From assembly GCA_025024175.1 (NCBI GenBank), contig QCXZ01000001.1:34404942-34468941 (forward strand): 64,000 nt of DNA, written 5' to 3'. This stretch comes from Rhyzopertha dominica (lineage: Eukaryota > Arthropoda > Insecta > Coleoptera > Bostrichidae). The stretch's first letter is position 1; each line of letters opens with the position of its first letter. Positions 1 to 10,689 of the stretch are shown here, piece after piece. Under the pieces are notes generated by a model. It searched no databases. It saw only the letters and a list, made by a program, of their open reading frames with translations, and was not told where the DNA came from. The position numbers and the translations under genes were made by a program.

Positions 1-321
1 TACTAAACACTAAAATATTTTAATTTTTTCAAAAGTTTTGCGCAATATATCAAAAACAAAATCTAAACTTCAACACCCTGTATCTTTGTTAGCATTAACT
101 TTTGGACTAAGATAAGTTTGGTTAAATGGGCTTATTTTTGTCCACGCAATATGTGCCAGGCTTGTGTAAAGATCTTTTAGATACACCCTGCATATTTGCA
201 TGAAATGCACTGAAAAAACCTGCATTAGCACAAGCAAGACCTTACTGGAAAAAATCGAATTAGGTGAAGTTGTTTTATAAATTTGGGACTGTTTATTAAA
301 AAAGAAAAAAGCAAGCATTTC

Positions 322-1284
322 GTGATTGTATTTCAACTCATGTAGGCGATCATGTGAGAAGGAATATGGCCCACTGCACATTATAGAGAACACCAAATGT
401 CATAAAGTATTTCCAAGTACAAACACATATTTTTCAAAAACTAGACCCGGCACACAAACAGATTTCTGAATTGTTTTCAGGAAATAATTTTCTAGAAGTG
501 CACAAAATTTCAGCATATTTGATGACGGCTACTATACTAAAAAAATATTATATATTTTTTGTTAGTGTACTCAACTTACCTTTGTTCACATGTATCACAA
601 AAATAGGTTTTCACATGTTTTTCTAACATATGTGTTTCATACTCTGTTGCCTCAGTAAAATGTTCATTACATGACTTACATGAAAACTGCATTAAATTTT
701 CATCTCTAATCTCCTAAAAATATAACGCAACAAGATCTACTAACATTCAGGTAGATAGCATACAAACTTTACAAAGGGTTCCTTGGTTTTCATCATATTT
801 TGTGTCTTCATTATTAGAGGTATCAGTATCAGTCTCATTACTGCAATTGTTTTCAGTAGAAGTATGGTCTGTTATGTCAGTGCAATATGATTCTTGCTGC
901 TGGTGATTTTGTTCCTCTGAATGACACAAGTTAATATCCAGATAAGCTCTTAATGTTGAATCTGATTTTTCACATAGCTTTCGAAAAACATAAGCTCTAC
1001 TCATTTCCTGTGCACAGTTAACACAAACATTTTGTGGAAGGCCATCATCTTTGGAAACCTAAATAAAATATGTAGAGTTAGCAATCCTAACGTATTAAGA
1101 ATGATTTATTATTTACCTGTACTGAAGCACAAGCCTTTAGAATATCACTCAGACTAGTAACATGTTCCAGTATATGTTCCATGGAAAATATAGATTTTAA
1201 ATTGAAATCTTCACTTAAACAAGTTCTACAGATCTTGCTGTAATTCAGAGAGAATGCCATCTCAGAATAAAACGCACTATTCAC
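322..1284 (-). CDS. ZAD-type C2H2 zinc-finger protein, 5' part (3' end unresolved)
   Basis: This is probably a DNA-binding nuclear protein of the ZAD (zinc-finger associated domain) family, a large arthropod transcription-factor family. Exon 1 (1117-1284; ATG at 1284 or the internal ATG at 1260) carries the first ZAD cysteine pair, ICRTC. It ends at a cag|gtaaat donor. Exon 2 starts at 1058 after tatttag and carries the second pair, VCVNC, so the four-cysteine ZAD is rebuilt by splicing in frame. An acidic, Ser/Thr/Asn-rich linker follows. Exon 3 (580-713) reads a classical C2H2 finger (FSCKSC...H...H) and then the first half of another (FCDTC), ending at a strong aag|gtaagt donor. A candidate exon 4 begins at 373 after tgtgcag in the matching phase and supplies histidines. 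The exon 2/3 junction is uncertain: the best phase-0 donor is a weak aaa|gtttgt near 770. The reading below 322 looks non-coding. Which ZAD gene this is cannot be told. Confidence 0.8.
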
Positions 1285-1636
1285 AAAATACCAACGATGT
1301 AACTTATAGTTTACAGTTGGATTCTTTTGCCTTCGATATTAGGTTAGGTTAACAAAGGTAAATAAAAATCGGCTGTGTCTATGGTCTCATACTCCCGTTG
1401 GCGTAATTCCCAAGATACGAAAAAGCCACACTAAAATTCGTTCCCTTGAGTAAGATTATGTATTTCAAAAAGATTTTAAAATATGTTAATTGCTCAAAAC
1501 ACAACTTTCACACCAATACAAATTTAACTTAACTTGCACTTCGGTGCTATTTAAAAAAATCATGTTACCATAATCAAAAAATAAATTTTATTCTTTTTTC
1601 TTAATTATAAAAATCATATATTAATTAGCATTTTTG
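1285..1636. other. 5' flank of the ZAD gene, no gene seen
   Basis: This AT-rich stretch upstream of the ZAD gene start contains no convincing ORF, RNA gene or repeat structure. It presumably holds the promoter, but no core promoter motif could be assigned with confidence. Confidence 0.4.
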
Positions 1637-1639
1637 CTA

Positions 1640-1816
1640 TACTCCGATCACCGAATAGATGGATTTGACGCTGTTTATTCAAGTTCGACTTAATCTTTAT
1701 AGGTAACAAATTTTTGACTACTGAACAATTAACTAAATAATTATGAAATGATTATGGTTTAAAAATATGTGAAGATCACACATCGTGATCACTCCATCTG
1801 TTCGGTGATCGGAGTA
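1640..1816. mobile_element. Small MITE with terminal inverted repeats and TA target duplication
   Basis: The ends are inverted copies: TACTCCGATCACCGAA reads inward from 1640, and its complement ends at 1816. The repeats extend about 24 bp with one mismatch. Both ends are flanked by TA (1638-1639 and 1817-1818). The TA target and the 177-bp length without coding capacity fit a Tc1/mariner-type non-autonomous element. No second copy was seen in the window. Confidence 0.7.
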
Positions 1817-1923
1817 TAGTACGGTCAGCATTTCTGCCACCCCCAGATATACCGCAGGGCCGGCCGCCGGTCGTCTACGCTGGGTTGGAGGGGTACATGC
1901 ATATTGCTATTGCTAGTAGTGCG

Positions 1924-1958
1924 ACCATTGTTTAAGAATCCTATTCTTAAACAATGGT
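1924..1958. repeat. Perfect 16-bp hairpin palindrome
   Basis: Two perfect 16-bp inverted arms (ACCATTGTTTAAGAAT and its complement) are separated by only three bases. No T-run or gene end lies next to it, so no terminator role is suggested. It could be the scar or core of a foldback element. Confidence 0.7.
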
Positions 1959-1999
1959 GCGACTGCCTAGCGCATGTTAAGGAAATACTCGTATAAAGA

Positions 2000-2598
2000 C
2001 TAAAATGGGAAGGTTATATAGGTACATTCATATTCTTTGAATGTTTTCTTGGTGTTGTTTACATCGGTGGTCCATTTCAGAGTCGCTTGATTAATTTGTT
2101 GTTCCTTGTCATTTCTAGCTATCATTCTTCGTTCTTCCCTGACTTGAATTATCCTCTCTATGGTTGTTTTCCATGTAAAGCATGTCTCCGCTTAGTTGCA
2201 AGACGTTCCTTAATATATGGCCTGCATCTCTCCTTTAGATGTGTCCCTAGTAATTCATCAGTAATCACGTATGTCTCTACTCTTTTTATGATAGTACTGT
2301 CATCCAAGAATTCCGCTTTTGCCGGACGGGTAGTAGGTATTTGGTTGAAGGATATATTGTCATTTTGCTGTTTCTTGACTTCTTTGCCTAAGCACAAGCA
2401 CTGCATTCGCTTCTGTCGGTTGAAACATGACATATGAACACCTACAATGCATACTGTTTCCGTCTTCCAGGATTTTATGTACCACGATTGTGTAGTTTCT
2501 TGCATACACTTAACTAGATAGACGGAACCAGGTACTTCACTATATCGACAGCTACAATAATAATAGTAAGAGTAAGTACATAACACTATAGGACACAT
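2000..2598 (-). pseudogene. Unidentified coding-like fragment with a frameshift
   Basis: A 146-codon open frame (2598 to 2158) has a protein-like composition, including a stretch reading ELLGTHLKERCRPYIKERLA that is rich in charged helix-forming residues. After its stop, the +1 frame from about 2175 continues in the same style (RIIQVREERRMIARNDKEQ) to a stop at 2000-2002. This suggests a single sequence broken by one frameshift. There is no intron-like interruption, so a processed pseudogene or transposon-derived fragment is possible. I do not recognise the family. The Met at 2598 is only the first available start. Confidence 0.35.
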
Positions 2599-2724
2599 GA
2601 ATTACTCTTGCAATTTTATGTAAGGTGACCAACTTCCCAAACCAAAAAATCCGGGCGTTCTCATGGTGCTATTTTTGTAATATAGGATAAAGAGGGATGG
2701 ATTAGTTTACTTTTCATTATTAAT

Positions 2725-2902
2725 GGCCCTGCCATCTTAGGGTAATTAGCCAGTTCATTACGTGCATCTTTATTATGGTATTACATTGTATACATTCATT
2801 AATACATATTATTAAGCATTCACAAATCACAACACCCATGCCCTAGGCCCTGGCCATAGGTAGCCGCGCTTCTGCGCTACCCACTCGACCAGCTAGGTCG
2901 GC
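2725..2902 (-). mobile_element. tRNA-derived SINE, copy 1 (internally deleted)
   Basis: This aligns by eye with the better-preserved copy at 48975-49180. Shared blocks include ggccctgcc, taattagccag, the ttcacaa..catgcc segment and the box-A end, cgaccagctaggtcggc. About 30 bp holding the box B/T-arm is missing here, so this copy lacks an intact internal RNA polymerase III promoter. Confidence 0.65.
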
Positions 2903-3372
2903 GGCATTAGGTGGTTATGCATGGGTTATGACGACTACGAAAAATTGCTTACTGACACCACAAAACTACATACCTAGAACTTTAATGTAATAATATTCTG
3001 TGTAGGACCAGACGTATATACAATCTGATGCGCAGTAAATAGTTTAATATGGAAAAGTCATGGCAACGTTACAACAAACAACATAACCTGCCCACATCTC
3101 GCCAATCGCCATTCACTTTGTCATACCAGCGAGTTACCCCCATGGATCTGACAGTAGAGGTATAAATTTGTCAGATCGATGGTTACCCCGCAGACTCGCT
3201 GCCCTGCGAACGGAAAATATGGCGCGTCTTACGGGTCGTTACAATATTTTCTCGCGCATGCCATAACAATAACAATTAGCCGTCTACATAATAGATAAGA
3301 TGTCTGTGGCTACAACGGTCAATATTTTATGTCATAATTAATTAATGAGACAGATGAAACTATGAAGTTAGC
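2903..3372. other. Intergenic sequence, no gene seen
   Basis: No ORF or RNA gene is supported here. A short inverted repeat (gatctgaca...tgtcagatc, about 3147-3180) lies in an otherwise unremarkable, locally GC-richer stretch. Confidence 0.35.
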
Positions 3373-3380
3373 AGTTAGCT

Positions 3381-3781
3381 CACTGATCTCTAATTAACTG
3401 GATGTCGCATAATTCATTCAAAACTGTGATAAGTAGCCACCATGCCGCAGGTACTCGACTATCAATTTAACGGCGCGTTCAAATTTTAGGTTAGATCCTT
3501 AACTGTATAATATGGTTATGAGTAAACATAACATCCAATTTGTACTGTACATGTTTCTTACTCAAACACTACAACGATCATCTTTTGGAAATCTGCAGAC
3601 AGATGATGAGTTCACGATTTTAACCGTCAATCATTAACGTTATATTTACCGCAGAAGCGAACCTTTGTCAAAATGTTAGTACAAGGACCAGCGGCTAGGC
3701 GCTAAAGTGGCGTAAATATATCACAAATAATTTACATGCATTTTGGTATGTAAGCGACATCCAGTTATTTAGAGATCAGTG
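3381..3781. mobile_element. hAT-type MITE, family A copy 1 (8-bp target duplication)
   Basis: This 401-bp element begins CACTGATCTC and ends with the inverted GAGATCAGTG; the inverted termini extend about 28 bp through GGATGTCGC. It is flanked by a perfect 8-bp direct repeat, AGTTAGCT, at 3373-3380 and 3782-3789. An 8-bp target duplication with CA...TG termini is the hallmark of hAT elements. It has no coding capacity, so it would depend on a transposase elsewhere. Confidence 0.85.
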
Positions 3782-4069
3782 AGTTAGCTACGTCTGATGC
3801 ATGAAAATACCACTGGCAAAAATGAAAAAGTAAAATGCCATGTGCACATTTTTAGCCAAAACTATAAAAAAAAAACAGACAAAGCCGAACAAAATTTTGA
3901 AAATCCGGATAAATTCGGATACTATATTAAATACCACTGTTAAATACGGACTCATAAACACAAATACAAACCTGTCCGGGCTAAATCCGGCCGGTTGATC
4001 ACCTTGAATTTTATGTAGTTATTCAATTTCTGTAAATTGTTTAATTGTTTCTTTGTGTTATTTGATCTA

Positions 4070-4325
4070 TGTATAGAACTTTTCTATTGTTTTAAAGCTA
4101 TAGCCAACTTTTGAAATATGTAACGTTTTTTTTTTTCAGTTTTCAATATCTTGATTGGCTATGTAGATACAAAAACGCTGTAGACAGTTTTTATAGATAT
4201 TTTTGTTCTGAATCCAGTGGCGTACTCAGAATTTTTTAAGGGGTCACATTTTAGAGATATAACACAAACTTGCATTTTTTAAATCGAAACCATAGTTGGC
4301 TTTGCTATGGTTGAAAACAGAGTTG
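4070..4325 (+). repeat. Interspersed repeat family R, copy 1
   Basis: This stretch (from aaagctatagccaac to accatagttggctttgctatggttg) matches 42100-42345 in the same orientation. It also matches 54905-55095 and, in part, 36075-36170 in the opposite orientation. A small hairpin, accatag/ctatggt, lies near the right end. Its class is unknown; no coding potential or terminal repeats were found. Confidence 0.7.
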
Positions 4326-4863
4326 GGTGGTAGCGAACGAACTTTTAAAAAGAATAGTTCTCGGGCACAGAATAGGTAATACACAGAAACGAAAGTAAGA
4401 CAAAGAAAATTATACTAGGAGAAAGATAGTTGCGCACACCAATTTAAAGGTTCCAAGCACGTGGCAACGTACAACGTGTTTTTGTTTATCTAACCTCGTA
4501 CCGGACAAAAGCAAGGGTGCCGCAAACGCATTTATAGTGCCCTAACGATTGATTTTCCCAATATAAATTACCGGGGAAAATCGATGGGGTGATTTTATTA
4601 TGGTGAACAATGAATATTTATTTATCTATTACTTCTTNAGCTTAGTTTACAGGAGTCACAACAACTTTGCTATGAATTTGTACAATTGAAATAAATTTTG
4701 AAAACAATTTTTTTTCATTGTTTTATCTAAAATTTAAAATTCTCAAATATTTCTTTCTATTACATTATGAATTTGGCATGTCTAAAATGCACTTTTTACC
4801 TTCCAATAAAAATTGAAATTTAAATTTCGCGCCAGTCCACACTAATTTAAATGAACCAGCAAG
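4326..4863. other. Intergenic sequence, no gene seen
   Basis: This is AT-rich sequence with short homopolymers and one ambiguous base. No ORF, tRNA-like fold or repeat shared with the rest of the window was found. Confidence 0.35.
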
Positions 4864-5001
4864 TTGAAAGTCACTGATCTATAAATAACTGGATGTCGCA
4901 TAAGTCATTCAAAACTGGGATAAGTAGAAACCCTTTGCGCCACTGCTACTCGTACTATCAATTTAACGGCGCGTTCAAATTTTAGGTTAGATCCTTAACT
5001 A

Positions 5002-5541
5002 GGCTTTTTAAGATTACGTCATCCAATATGGCGTCCAGGGGGCAAAAAGCGCACGCATGGGACGCGCCTGCGAAACCCTGGAAACGGACGCGTGGCTGAT
5101 AGAGTTGGGTCCTTCATAACCAAGTCGTTCAAATTGAATGACTCATGCCTTGATTTGGCTCACAGCTAATGAATCAGCGTCGTTCGTGGGTCGTACATGG
5201 TTCACGGCTGACGACAGCACACGACGAAACCACGGCATGACAGCACATTTATATGTTGTGGCGAGACAGGAGACATCGCTGTCACTTTCAATTCACGATC
5301 CATATGTCTTTAAGCAGGTCTAAACAACTCGGCAACTCGTTCTCAGTAATGATTCTTGAACGACTTGAATGATCCGAATCTACGCGATTGATTGAACGAT
5401 TTGAATTGAACCGAATGTCCCAGCTCTAGTGACTGACGTTGGCATTAAGTAATGGGGTTTCTATGACAGCGCGCTAGAAGCTGCATCGTTTTGAAATTTG
5501 CCCCCTGGCAGTCGCTCAAAAGTCACGAGTTCTAAAAAGCC
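5002..5541. mobile_element. Non-autonomous DNA element nested in the hAT MITE
   Basis: Inverted termini GGCTTTTTA / TAAAAAGCC bound the insert, and TAACTA is duplicated on both sides (4996-5001 and 5542-5547). Just inside the ends, a further inverted match (CCAGGGGGCAAA on both sides) supports a terminal repeat of about 50 bp. The superfamily is not clear from a 6-bp duplication. It carries no credible ORF and hosts another MITE at 5100-5428. Confidence 0.65.
5100..5428. mobile_element. Second hAT-type MITE, nested two levels deep
   Basis: Termini TAGAGTTGGG and CCAGCTCTA are imperfect inverted repeats. Flanking octamers gtggctga (5092-5099) and gtgactga (5429-5436) match at 7 of 8 positions, as expected of an aged hAT target duplication. 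The 329-bp body is non-coding; the 61-codon open frame inside it is incidental. Confidence 0.6.
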
Positions 5542-6063
5542 TAACTATATTGTTAGCAACTGAAGCAGCCGAATATATGGATAAAACGAGAACGCCGTCA
5601 CAGCTCGTCCCATCTCCCGGACGAATCAACGCGGCGGAGGGCAGTCAGTAATTTTTGGGAAACGTCTGTCAACGGATTGAAAAACTCGGGCAGTTATAAT
5701 AATTACCTTTACCTCTTTAACTATTCGCATTGTTAATTACTTTGATTTGTTCAGTTGGCTCCGGCTTTTATTAAAGTGTTCCTGTGAATTGGTGTCTGTC
5801 TTGAAAAGAAGGGTCTAAAGATTACAATATAATATGGTTATGAGTAAACGTAACATCCAGTTTGTACGGCACATGTTTCTCACTCAAACACTACAACGAT
5901 CATCTTTTGGAAATCTGCAGACGGGTGATGAGTTCACGATTTTAACAGTCAATCATTAACGTCATATTTATCGCAGAAGCGAACCTTTGCGTCAAAATTT
6001 TAGTACAAGGACCAGCGGCTAGAAGCGCTAAGGTGGCTTAAATCTATCACAAATAATTTACAT

Positions 6064-6474
6064 CACTGATCTCTAAATAACTGGATGTTGCATAAGTCAT
6101 TCAAAACTGATAAGTAGCCACCATGCCGCCGGTACTTGAACTATCCATTTAACGGCGCATTCAAATTTTAGGTTAGATCCTTAACTATAATATAATATGG
6201 TTATGACGTTATGAGTAAACGTAACATCAAATTTGTACTGTACATGTTTCTTACTCAAACACTACAACGATTATCTTTTGGAAATCTGCAGACAGATGAT
6301 GAGTTCACGATTTTAACCGTCAATCATTAACGTTATATTTACCGCAGAAGCGAACCTTTGTCAAAATTTTAGTACGAGGACCAGCGGCTAGGCGCTAAAG
6401 TGGCGTAAATCTATCACAAATAATTTACATGCATTTTGGTATGTAAGCGACATCCAGTTATTTAGAGATCAGTG
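6064..6474. mobile_element. hAT-type MITE, family A copy 3, nested in copy 2
   Basis: A complete 411-bp family A element (CACTGATCTC to GATCAGTG) sits inside copy 2 near its right end. Its flanks atttacat (6056-6063) and gtatacat (6475-6482) match at 6 of 8, and copy 2 resumes directly after the right flank. Copy 3 therefore moved after copy 2. Confidence 0.8.
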
Positions 6475-6701
6475 GTATACATGCATTTTGGTATGTAAGC
6501 GACATCCAGTTATTTAGAGATCAGTGCTGAAAGTGCAACGCAAAGATCAAAGATTCCGACAGGAGTTTCGCTTCTGTATAATACCTATTCTGTGTATTTT
6601 TTCCTATGTATATGATTTAATTAGGCATTCCAACGAAATGTCAAAACGAAATCCAACATGGCTGTTGTGGGCAAACATATGTTATAATAATGTCATTAGA
6701 G

Positions 6702-6817
6702 TGTTATTTCTTTTTATTTCTTTATTTTCTTTCAAGTTTTCAAAATACAACCAATTATATCTATTATTGTTATTGTTTTTTTTAATATATATCAACCATG
6801 TTTTCTTGATTATGACA
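6702..6817 (-). repeat. BEL/Pao 3' LTR
   Basis: This 116-bp terminal repeat reads TGTCATAATC to AAATAACA on the minus strand and has the usual TG...CA ends. It matches 12200-12312 with scattered differences. An AATAAAGAAATAAA stretch inside could supply a polyadenylation signal. LTRs this short are unusual for BEL/Pao elements. Confidence 0.85.
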
Positions 6818-6829
6818 TTTCTCCCCACC
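6818..6829 (-). promoter_or_regulatory. BEL/Pao polypurine tract
   Basis: GGTGGGGAGAAA on the minus strand lies directly upstream of the 3' LTR. This is the expected position and composition for the plus-strand priming site. Confidence 0.8.
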
Positions 6830-6844
6830 GTAGAAGAGTTGCTA

Positions 6845-8042
6845 TTACTTCTGTTCTACTTCCATTTTACAAAGTTTTGCCACAGGTCTCCGATATTCCC
6901 CTGTTGCTGTCTTCACGTCAACAACTCGTACTCTGTTATCTGGTCCGGGATAAGTCGCAACTACTCTACCAAGTTTCCACTTATATCTTGGAGTGTTGTC
7001 ATCGATCACAACAATATCATCTACTGCTAGTTGTTTATGATCTTTTACCCATTTTTTCCTTTCTGCTAGACTTGGAAGGTATTCTTTTAGCCACCTCTTC
7101 CAAAAACTTTCTGTCAACATTTGTAATTTTTTCCACTCACGTCGCATACTACTAGCTACATCACAACCTTCAACTTTCAAATCGCTTTCAGTTTGAGTGC
7201 TTCTTAATAAAAAATGGTTGGGGGTCAAAGCTTCAGGATCATCTGGGTTGAGTGATTGATACTCTGGTTAATGGTCTAGAATTAACAATGTATTCTGCGG
7301 TTGTAAATAATGTCTGCAGAGTTTCGTCACGCATTGTTTGTCCATATAACACTTTTCCAATTGTCTTTTTGACAATTCCTATTAAGCTTTCCCAAACGCC
7401 ACCCATATGTAGACCTGCTGGCGCAATAAACTCAAATTCGATCCCTTTGTTCGATAAAATATTTGTAATGTCCTTTCCATCGATGCTTTTTCTTTCATCA
7501 CTTAGTTCCTTAGAAGCTGCTTTGAGATTTGTTCCATTTTTACAAAATATTTTCTTAGGTCTTCCTCTCCTTGATGCCATCCTCTTGATTGCCATAATTG
7601 TTGATTCTGTGTCCATGCTGTGTATAATCTCCAAATGAAGTGCTCGTACTGCAAGGCATGTAAATAGAGCACCCCAACGTTTCTCTTTCCTTCTTCCTAT
7701 ATTTACGTATAATGGTCCGAAGAAGTCCAGTCCCACATTCACAAATGGTCGTACCTCGAGTGAAAGTCTTGGCTTTGGTATCTGTCCCATTATTGGTATC
7801 TTAGGTTTCGATTTTTCGTTCTTACAAGTCTGGCAATTTCCAAAATTAGATTTCACTGCAATTCTAGCTTTTAATACCCAGTATTTTTGCCGAATTTCGT
7901 TAAGAACCAGTTCTTGGCCTCTGTGCAAGAATTCTTCATGAACATGTATAACTAACTTCGTATACTTGTGTTTTGGGCACAAGATGTAAGGCTTCTTCGT
8001 AGTTTCACTCAAACAAGGTGATAGATTTATTCTGCTTACCAA
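6845..8042 (-). pseudogene. BEL/Pao integrase and C-terminal domain (broken)
   Basis: The frame 8042-7239 holds the HHCC-type zinc region (HVHEEFLHRG ... CQTC), then the catalytic core. The first aspartate is in GLDFFGPL and the glutamate is in GGVWESLIG. The second catalytic aspartate is missing: the usual SDNGTN block reads CKNGTN. After a frame change, 7228-6845 encodes the C-terminal domain (DUF5641-like; LAVDDIVVIDD ... WKLGRVV ... VRVVDVKTATGEYRRP). The enzyme would insert element cDNA into the host genome. The frameshift and the lost aspartate mean it is inactive. Confidence 0.88.
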
Positions 8043-8191
8043 AACAAGGATTCCTTCTTCAAGTGTGACATTAAGTTACACAATCGAGATTTTCTGCTAA
8101 CAGGTTTCCCATTTTTTAAGTGTCTAATTTCTTCGGCGCACTTTGAGCAAATCTAACCCAATATTTATCAGCTATTTCTGATGACACAATC

Positions 8192-8714
8192 TCATGTCGT
8201 TTTGTTCTTGTTTTTTGCAGTATCATCCATTTCAGTACATAGGCAGTACTCCTCAAAAGTCTTTATCTTCTTAGAAAATCTTTCAATATCTGGTAATGAT
8301 TCCTTCAGATTATACGTTGAACGTAATTCATGGACATTCACCATTAAGTGCTCTTTCCTCATTTCTTCTTTATGTTTACCGTCTTTTTCCCAACTTTCTA
8401 TTTCATTAGGCCAAACTTCTTCACTGTCTTTCAGGAACTCGGGTCCATTGAACCAATTTTTCGAAATTACTTCTTTTACCAATCCATTTATTTCTAGTTA
8501 CTTCATCGGCTACATTCATTTTCGTTGGAATCCAGTACCAATCATTGATATCAGTAATACCTTGAATTTCTCCAATCCGGTGAGCAACAAATGGTTTGTA
8601 CTGCCGACCATCTCTTATCCATTGAAGAACACATTTTAAGTCACTGCACATGAATATCTTGTCGATTTTAATTTCCAACACATCTCTTATCATTTTTAGT
8701 AATCTACTTGCCAT
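8192..8714 (-). pseudogene. BEL/Pao RNase H region and linker (broken)
   Basis: The frame 8714-8421 carries the RNase H/connection signature (FMCSDLKCVLQWI) and the downstream block WIPTKMNVADEVTR that is typical of Pao polyproteins. The shifted frame 8482-8192 continues toward the integrase. RNase H would remove the RNA strand during reverse transcription. It is separated from the reverse transcriptase frame (8730-9215) and from the integrase by frame changes. Confidence 0.82.
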
Positions 8715-8729
8715 ACCGCGGCTTGAAGT

Positions 8730-10085
8730 TCAAGTCGAGGGAGATAATGGTTTCAAAGGTGCAACACGTGTTTTCGCAATTATGAGAGAAACATCAATGT
8801 TTGTCTTCGTTACCACTCTAAGATAGGCTGCTGCTGCGAAGGCTTTCTCACTACTGTCGCAAAATATGTGAATCTGTATCTCATCAGCTTCTGGTACTTT
8901 GTAACTGTAACATCGTTGTATTTTCAGTGTCATTATATCTTGAAGGCCTTCCAGCCAACGCTCCCATACTTTTCTCGAATGTTCAGGTAGTTCTTCATCC
9001 CAATCAATTTTTGTCCTCCATATATCTTGCATTAGAATTTTTGCCTTTACCGTGAAACATGCTAACAGTCCAAGAGGATCAAAAACTGCCATTAAGTGCT
9101 TTAAAACCTTTCTCTTGGTCGGTTTAACTTCTTTAATTTTATCCAATTCTTCAATTGTAAAGGAATTCATCTTCAGAACGCCACCATAATCCCAGTATTC
9201 TATGAGAGTCTCCATCGTTAATGTTTTTTGTTGCAGCCAAAAGGTATCCTGTTTTTGATGTAAGATGAATTTGTTATCCAGTTTACCAATTCGAAGCCAC
9301 CTAGTTTCATAGTGTTCTTTACTGACAATAAAGTTTTTAAAGCCTCTTCATCTGTATCTTTCGAGTCTAGGTAGTCGTCCACATAAAACTTTTTTGTTAT
9401 CGCTGTTAAGGTGTCCTTGTTCTTGACATTTTCTTCAGCATTTCTATTTTTAATATACTGAGCACAAACTGGAGAACAGGTAGCCCCAAAGGTCATAAAC
9501 ATTCATCACATATGTCAGGTTTTCTTTCATATTCTAAATTTCTCCACAAGAATCTGTGCGTTACGATCTCTTCCCAGTCTGAAGTTCATTAGTACTCCAA
9601 GTAGAGGTTGTAGCAAATCTGGTCCAGCCAGAAGATGATCGTTTAGGCTAACTCCATGTGATTTTGCAGCAGCATCGAAAACTAGGCGAATCTTTCCAGG
9701 TTTTTTGGGATTTTCCACTGGAAAATGGGGTAAATACCAAATATGTGAGTCTTCAATTTCTGCTTCTTCCTGGGCAAGTTTTCTTATGTAGTTCTTTTCT
9801 TCGTAGTATTTCAATTTCTCACAGTAATTTTTAGCAAACATTCCACTTTTGTGGCATTTTCTTTCTATACATTTAGCCTCTGCAACGCAACTGCTCTACT
9901 TTCTGGCAACTTTGTAAAATTATCTTTCCAAAGCAGACCAATTTCATACCTCATTCCCTGCCTTATACATGTATTTTGCATTATTTCCATTGCTCTTCCG
10001 TTTTCTTTGTCCATTATCTTCGAAGACGGTGATACACCAAATTCATCAGTTTTTGCATATTTTCGTCATACTTTTTTCAGACTTA
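8730..10085 (-). pseudogene. BEL/Pao reverse transcriptase (broken)
   Basis: The N-terminal part (frame 9841-9527 and the frame just before it) reads WYLPHFPV...KPGKIRLVFDAAAKS and LLAGPDLLQPL, the classic Pao reverse transcriptase opening. The frame 9502-9218 contains the catalytic YVDD box (about 9374-9385) in the context KKFYVDDYLDS. The frame 9215-8730 has the thumb/connection segment (VFDPLGLL, IFCDSSEKAFAAA). The three frames are offset from one another and separated by stops. The enzyme would copy element RNA to DNA in cytoplasmic particles. Confidence 0.9.
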
Positions 10086-10560
10086 TCACACATGCAAAAT
10101 ATATCTATTTTCGTGACTACTAATATTGTTAGGACCATGAATCGACCATCCTAGTTTACATTTCGTTGCGACTGGAAGATGCAATAGGCCTGTACGCACT
10201 TGCCTGGCAATAATTAAGTCAATATTGTCTTGTCCTATCAGAATAACCGGTTTTTCTAGTATGTCTTCAACATTCAAGTTCTTCAGATGTGGTACATCTT
10301 CCCACTGACTCCTTTTGATTATTTGGGTGGGCAATGACAAATTTTTGACAGATCTTACATTCTTTAAAAGATAACTTTTTTCTGCAGTTTTTGTCGTATT
10401 TATAGGTGATATTTCTAGATTGATCTCTGAATCTTCATATGTTGAAATATTCTCGTTTATCCACTGAAGACACAGCTTTTCTTGTTTTCCAGATAATCCA
10501 AGATTAGAGATCACATCTGATTCTATCAGTGTTACTGTGGATGCTTCATCTTCAGAACAC
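10086..10560 (-). pseudogene. BEL/Pao aspartic protease (broken)
   Basis: The sequence DEASTVTLIESDVISNLGL, which begins at about 10552, corresponds to the active-site flap of BEL/Pao retropepsins; here DEAS stands where a D-S/T-G triad normally lies, so the catalytic Gly has changed. The frame 10514-10086 continues with the DUF1758-like segment (VILIGQDNIDLIIARQVR ... KCKLGWSIHGP). The protease would cut the polyprotein into mature parts. Confidence 0.8.
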
Positions 10561-10689
10561 CCTTTGGGCCATATACAACTGGTACTATCCTCAGGAAGAT
10601 TTTCTTATTCAGGTTCTCAATTGTGTGCTCATATTCACTGGCAGACTACTTTTCTTGATCTTGTACCTCTTCTTGTGAGTTATGCCCTC

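Larger units (their letters stand above)
4872..6526. mobile_element. hAT-type MITE, family A copy 2, disrupted by nested insertions
   Basis: The left terminus (CACTGATCT at 4872) and right terminus (GATCAGTG ending at 6526) match family A. The flanks ttgaaagt (4864-4871) and ctgaaagt (6527-6534) agree at 7 of 8 positions, so these are the ends of one original insertion. The interior is swollen from about 400 bp to 1,655 bp by an element at 5002-5541, extra sequence at about 5549-5826 that is absent from copies 1 and 3, and a second family A copy at 6064-6474. Confidence 0.8.

Noticed and set aside
70..321. Continuation of the zinc-finger exon to the stop at 70
   Set aside because: Past the histidines the translation becomes low-complexity (runs of Phe) and non-homologous, and it overlaps a tacaccctgta-type motif common in repeats.
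6524..7030. 168-codon plus-strand frame
   Set aside because: It runs across the LTR and antisense to the BEL integrase C-terminal region, with hydrophobic AT-driven composition; it is a shadow frame.
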